Positions 58,677 to 64,000 of a stretch of 64,000 nt of DNA are shown piece by piece. The notes under the pieces were generated by a model. That model saw nothing but the letters and a program-made list of their open reading frames with translations. It had not been told where the DNA came from and ran no database searches. The translations under genes and the position numbers were made by a program. Source of the stretch: Hyalella azteca (Eukaryota; Arthropoda; Malacostraca; Amphipoda; Hyalellidae); contig NW_025939768.1 of assembly GCF_000764305.2 (NCBI RefSeq), forward strand, positions 1 to 64,000, in the 5' to 3' direction. Within the stretch, counting starts at the first letter, position 1. Each line of letters begins with the position of its first letter.

Positions 58677-59292
58677 TCAGTGCGCGAGCAGATGATCCAC
58701 AAGACTTTTGTGGAGGCTTGTACCAATGGCACAAGACCATCGGGGAGGTGTCTCGAGGCCCGATGGTTCATCGCGAGACTCCCATTGGACGAGACGAGAC
58801 AAAACCGCGAGAGTCAAGAGGGGACACAGAGAGCTCAAGCTCGTGACTGGCCAAGCGAGGGAAAAAGGGGCAGGGCCTTGGCCCAACATGGGGCAGATTA
58901 GGCTGTTGGTTTAGAGCGAATTTTGGCCGACTTTAAGACTAACGGTGCGGGTGAAAGGGTCGCTCGGTGCTCGCTCTCCGGCAGTGCCGTTCGTCGTGCC
59001 GGCGCTGGCTACTGTTGACTTAGAGGTCGAGTATAATTCTTGGTGTGTTTGCAAGAGAAACAACTTCTGTTGTCATTACTTGCTTTGTCTAAAAAGACCT
59101 GGCACCTCAGTTCGTTGCCTTCGTGTCACAAAGATCGCGGACAGGTCTTGCTTCAGAGTTTTAATCGCTTTCAACTGGATCAGAATTGCCGAAATGTGTG
59201 TAACACGAATAAATGCAATTCCCTATAGTGGAACTCCGGTGAACTGAAAAGCTTCGTGACGTGAACGATAAAGTGCAGTGTGATGCTCGACT
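58677..59292. other. GC-rich island, unassigned
   Basis: Overlapping ORFs of 62-100 codons on both strands, AATAAA at 59207-59212 (plus) and a hairpin CCACAAG...CTTTTGTGG at about 58690. It could hold a promoter and first exon or a 3' end; I cannot choose a frame. Confidence 0.3.
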
Positions 59293-59618
59293 GTGATTGT
59301 CGAGGTGACTACGTTGCTGCGTGTAATTTCATTAAAATTCCTTAGTTATTGTTATACTGAATCTATAGGCATTAATAAACTACACCAAATCCGCCACTTG
59401 ATATCGTGCAGTGTATGTGTTTACATCGCACCAGCGCTATGGGACGCTTATGATTTATTATTTATTAAAAATTATTTTCTTGAAAATATTAACATCAGAT
59501 AATGAAAGTTTACACAAAATAATGTGCACAGTACAGTCAAGAAAAATAATGACGGCTCTTTCCACTAATTTTGGTTAGCTTTTATGTGACTAATATGCCT
59601 TCATAATCAATGCACTAT

Positions 59619-59855
59619 AAATGAAGATTTTCTATCAAATTTTGAAATTATTGCTCTTTTACAAATCCGAAACTTTCATGAGCAAAAAAAAAATTCAACT
59701 TATATGAGGAACTTTTTATCAAATGTTCTTGAAATTTTGTAAATCTTTTTCAGATCCGAAATTTTCATGAGCAAAAAAAATTAAACTTAAATGAGGAATT
59801 TTTTGAGCAAATGTTTTTGAAATTTGTTAAACAGACTTTTTGTTGTTCAAAAATG
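59619..59855. repeat. ~88-bp diverged tandem repeat, 2.5 copies
   Basis: Copies share ATCCGAAAYTTTCATGAGCA, an A-run, and AAACTTAWATGAGGAA, then ATCAAATGTT. Confidence 0.75.
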
Positions 59856-60820
59856 TAATGCATTCATGAAATCTACTATTTTAAGCTTCAATTTTGAACT
59901 TTTATGCTGCACGGCGAAAACTTAAATTGTAGAAATATTGTCAGGAGCAGAATAATGAAATATCACAAGTTCGCATGCCACGCAAATGACGTGTTTATTT
60001 ATAGGCACATTAAAACTCTCAATATCAATCCTACATTTAATTTTTATCAGTGGTATGACAGAATTCAAACAAACACAATGAATTATTCAAGTTACAAATT
60101 TTGATCTCTGCCTAATTATTTTTGAACGCCAACTTGGACATTTGCAACCTTGTGTTATAATGTACATTCATGTTCTGACCATTGACAATTCTAAAAAGGT
60201 GATCGGTAGCCGTTATTTATTAGTTATAAAGTAATAATAGTAAATAATTCTTTTTAATTTCACAAAAACTTAGCCTCAAGTAAGATAAATTTCTGTAAAG
60301 AAAAACTGTTTTAATTGAATGATAGGCGTATAATTTGCAAGTGATTGTGTGCAGAAAACGTCTGGTAAAAGATTACTTTATGATATTTGATTGAAATATA
60401 TTGTATCTTCCGCAAACACAGAAGGATAACGATATATTATTGATGTAGTTGTTCATTAGATCGGTTTATGTATACAATCGCATATAAACATCAATCATAT
60501 TATAAAGTCTTCGGGCATATTCAGAATTCAGGAAAATTCAGCAAGGGAATTCTGTTTCATGCTGAAGCGTCCCTATAAAGTCCCGAGTTTTCAAGTGAAT
60601 TTAAATTCTTGATAATCTGCTCTAACTGACAGACTCATAAATTTGACTCGTACTCGTACATTGCATGTTAATTTGCCATACATTATAGTGCATCATTTTA
60701 TTCATAAGATAAAATATTTGAGCCATATATAAAGAATGGTTTATATCTGAATTGCTGACAACGGATTTGTAGCATTTCACTGCATGAGCGGTTATATTTC
60801 AAGCAATTCATTATATATTC
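59856..60820. other. No gene recognised
   Basis: AT-rich. A 66-codon ORF (59904-60104) without support. Confidence 0.4.
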
Positions 60821-61298
60821 GATCATATTTAACTTTTTCATTTCATTTTATCTTCAATCATATTTGACCTTTTCATTTTTTCTTCAATCATTTTCTACTT
60901 TTTCATTTTATCTTCGATCATTGTTAACTTTATTATTTCATTTTCGATCATATTTGACTTTTTCATTTTATCTTCAGTCATATTTTACTTTTTCATTTTA
61001 TAATCCATCATTTTTGACTTTTTCTTTTTATCTTCGATCTTATTCGACTTTTTTCATTTTTTCATTCTATCTTCCATCATATTTGACTTTTTCTTTTTAT
61101 CTTCGATCATATATAACTTTTTCATTTTATCTTCGGTCTTATTTGACTTTTTTCGTTTTATCTTCAGTCATATTTTACTTTTTCATTTTATAATCCATCA
61201 TATTTGACTTTTTCTTTTTATCATCGATCATATATAACTTTTTCATTTTATCTTCGGTCTTATTTGAATTTTTTCGTTTTATCTTCAATCATATTTGA
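60821..61298. repeat. ~30-bp T-rich tandem repeat, sixteen copies
   Basis: Units of ATCATATTTGACTTTTTCAT plus TTTATCTTCG. A run of six or so units starting TTCAGTCATATTTTAC recurs about 190 bp later, so there is higher-order structure. Confidence 0.92.
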
Positions 61299-61837
61299 TG
61301 ATTACGTTTAGAAATTTGTCAGAAAGCAAACATAAAACCGAGCCGTTCAAAATTCCTTGAATTACGTAAATATGATGCTGATCGTGCAGAAAATTTTGAT
61401 TCGATTCAAATTGTGTTCAATTTAAACGCTCGGTAACGTGCACGATAACGGCAAGTTCATTATTTTTCCGAAGTTAGCTCAACAGATTTTTCAAAGCGTT
61501 ATAAATCCAAAAATTTACATCCCATATACGTAATTATTTCTCCGAATTTTAACAAGCTTCAGAATGCACGTGACAAAAATCCATAAGAATGAATTATCAC
61601 AACCTTATATACAGGAGAGCTCGGGACTTTAAATTGTAGAGTATACAGAACATATACAGAGTAATTCCGCCTTGATCTTCTAAGCTGTTCTTGACTGCGT
61701 GAGCGCCGTGCGCCGGCCTTGCCGTGCTGTCATTTGACCCACCACGCGTGCTGCTGCTTTATAGCGCCTTCTTCTTGACGACCTCGCGCACCCTGAGAAA
61801 TGAAACTTCGTCCAAATATCTATTCATTTGTGCCCTT

Positions 61838-61945
61838 GTGTGGGTCATCCTGACCCAGTTTAACGTGGTAAAAGAGTGTATCAGTACGTACTTCGTGCAG
61901 AAAGTGTGCTGGTATTTGGGCAATATTGCCCGTTCATTATTTTGA
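61838..61945 (+). repeat. Dispersed repeat, copy 2
   Basis: Matches 29489-29610 at about 70%. A 73-codon ORF passes through it but is not shared by the other copy, so the repeat is probably non-coding. Confidence 0.6.
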
Positions 61946-64000
61946 GTGCTCTTCCCGTGCAGTGTAATACCCAGTCAAATCGTCAACAATAGGTCATTAA
62001 TTACGCAGCAACAGCTATAACCCGTCTGTAATGAATGATGAAGAACCATGAAGCAATTGAATAAATTCTTTACGGGATGACATTATGGGGATTAAAGTAA
62101 ATGAAAATGGGGTCGTTATTCATTGTGAATTTGGGCAGCACGCTTACGTTAAAAACGAGGCATTGAATAAATGAATACAGAATCTCCGAATCAAAATCTT
62201 CGTTTGGGTTGTTAAAGTTGTACATTTTGCTATTAATTTTCAGTGCAAAATTTCAATTCACATCTTGAAACCTTCCGTAGCAGTCACGCTGTTCTCAAGG
62301 GCGAAACGAATCATTCGATTGAACTAAAAAAAACATTATTTTTCGGGTTACAAGTTTGACAGATTTTAAACGGGATGCTAAGAATTCGTGGATTCCAACT
62401 ATTCAAACAATACGCCTCTTCTTACTGATTTTTCAGCATCGATCACATTCATGCCGGGCCTAACTTACCTAATAACTAGTCCTGTTACACATTGACCGGT
62501 CATTATAACTTCTGATGTAGTTCTAAATTTTTACTGCAATTCATTAAACTATTTAAATCTTCTAACAAATTATAAATCTTGATAAGATTTCTGATTCGTG
62601 GAACGTCATCACTTCAATCCATCGATGCGATCAACAATAACATTTAATTTGTTTAAATTAGAGTCCAACATTCATGAAGTAAAAATTGTATTAATTTCCG
62701 AATATTATAAACTATTTTAATAGTTTTAGTAATTCTTAAAATTTATTATGACATATAATATAAAATACACAATGTAAAAAACATACAATAATATAAAATC
62801 AACACATAATGTTATATATATAACATCTGTTGAAAATCTGCGTTATCATTTGGTGATGAGAACTATTAAGTAAAGAAATATATTGTAATTTAAATTATTT
62901 GATTATTTACATGGAAATTGCAATAAAAATTTGAAAGCACTGAAAATGCGTCAAAACATATCATATTTTCGATGGGCAGCGCTTGTCTCCAAAACGTTTT
63001 AAATTGATAAGGAAATTGGCCGCCGTGATAAGGAAATAATGTAAATGCTGACCTTCCGTTTACAGATTTAATGAGAATCTTGACTCGTTAAATATCTTCA
63101 TTCAGTCGTTGCAATGTTTTTTTTTTTTTGTTTTGTTTTGTTTTGAAAATGAAAAAGTAAGTTCACTTGAACTCTGTGAAAATTTCTGTACAGATCAAAT
63201 AACATTCTGTGCCTGAGAATATTAATTATATTCAGCCCAGGGATCATGACATTAACGAGCTGTATTAAAAAAGGGATTCACTAGCAAACGTGCATGCGAT
63301 ATTTGAATACAAGCTGAAGTTGATAATATTGTTTCGGCACAAAGGGTATTGTTTAAATACTTCGATGCTCGCTGAAATTGTAACTATTATTTATTAATAG
63401 TACAATGAGACTTAATTGTTTTAATTGTAAAGCTGATATTGAAAATATAAATTATCTTTGTAGCTAAATATTTATTTGTTAAGTAAATTAGTAAAATTAA
63501 TGTCAACAACTAATGATGTCATCGTTCACGATGAACTAATTCTTGAAAAATAACCAGTTCCAAAACACTGTCAAAACACTAATTTGATCACTTTTTCTGA
63601 TCGAAAACCACACCTTCATATTTGCAATTAAATAAATCTGGATCAATCAACAAAATTTGCCTTATGAAAAAACTTTGTAGCATGTGTGATGGCATGCTCA
63701 ACATTGTTGCACAGCTATCAGAAATTGGCTTGATTAGGCGGGTGAAAAACCCGTCGATGTCGATTCAACATGACTGTTATTTACGTTTTGCAGCATTACT
63801 GTTTATTACGCGTTTCAATTTCGATTGGGAATAACTGCTCCTTACTTCTTCTAATATCGAAGCTGAAAAATTGTTCCATCACGTCTGTAAATATCAATGC
63901 TGCATAACTATTTATTTCTTATGATATCGGACCGTCGTGTTGTGATCAATTAAAGGCAATAGCAATGCATGTAATGGTTATAATTTGCTTAACTATTAAG
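61946..64000. other. No gene recognised
   Basis: Very AT-rich. A poly-T run at about 63118-63128 is followed by (GTTTT)3. A 70-codon ORF at 63622-63834 has no support. Confidence 0.4.

Noticed and set aside
60864..61193. 109-codon Phe/Ser-rich ORF
   Set aside because: Translation of the T-rich 30-bp array.

Overview
The window looks like nuclear DNA of an arthropod, most likely a crustacean. It is AT-rich, genes are broken into short exons with GT-AG introns, and two secreted cuticle proteins with divergent chitin-binding (Rebers-Riddiford-like) regions are present. Their promoters carry a TATA box about 30 bp before an arthropod-type TCAGT/TCATT initiator. There is also a C-type-lectin-like gene and a decayed Penelope-like retroelement. 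No bacterial genes, CRISPR arrays, rRNA or convincing tRNAs were seen. The species cannot be told from the sequence alone.

Layout. 1-4.8 kb: tandem repeats and mostly empty DNA. 4.8-7.5 kb: a candidate terminal exon and the 3' end of a lectin-like gene (6757-7385). 7.5-15.5 kb: candidate exons on both strands, two copies of a short dispersed element facing each other, and degenerate repeats. 15.5-22.6 kb: a five-exon plus-strand gene for a 146-residue protein of unknown family, reconstructed from splice sites. 24.3-32.3 kb: cuticle gene A (plus) and cuticle gene B (minus), arranged tail to tail, with repeats and a possible micro-gene between them. 33-38.7 kb: 118-bp, ~25-bp and 29-bp arrays, a duplicated 185-bp block and one candidate exon. 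40.4-42.2 kb: the Penelope-like element, broken by two stops and two frameshifts. 42.7-64 kb: many more minisatellites and scattered single candidate exons on both strands.

The two cuticle genes are clear paralogues. They share a four-codon first exon, the same phase-0 intron, YQ(E/D)GA-FG and QEDG motifs, an AG-GIG(F/Y) core and a C-terminal FDYPA motif. Both proteins should be secreted into the chitinous cuticle. The lectin-like gene would make a secreted carbohydrate-binding protein. Other genes are supported only by reading frame plus splice signals and are scored low. A striking trait is the density of unrelated minisatellites (about 19 arrays or degenerate arrays in 64 kb), several open in many reading frames and easily mistaken for genes.
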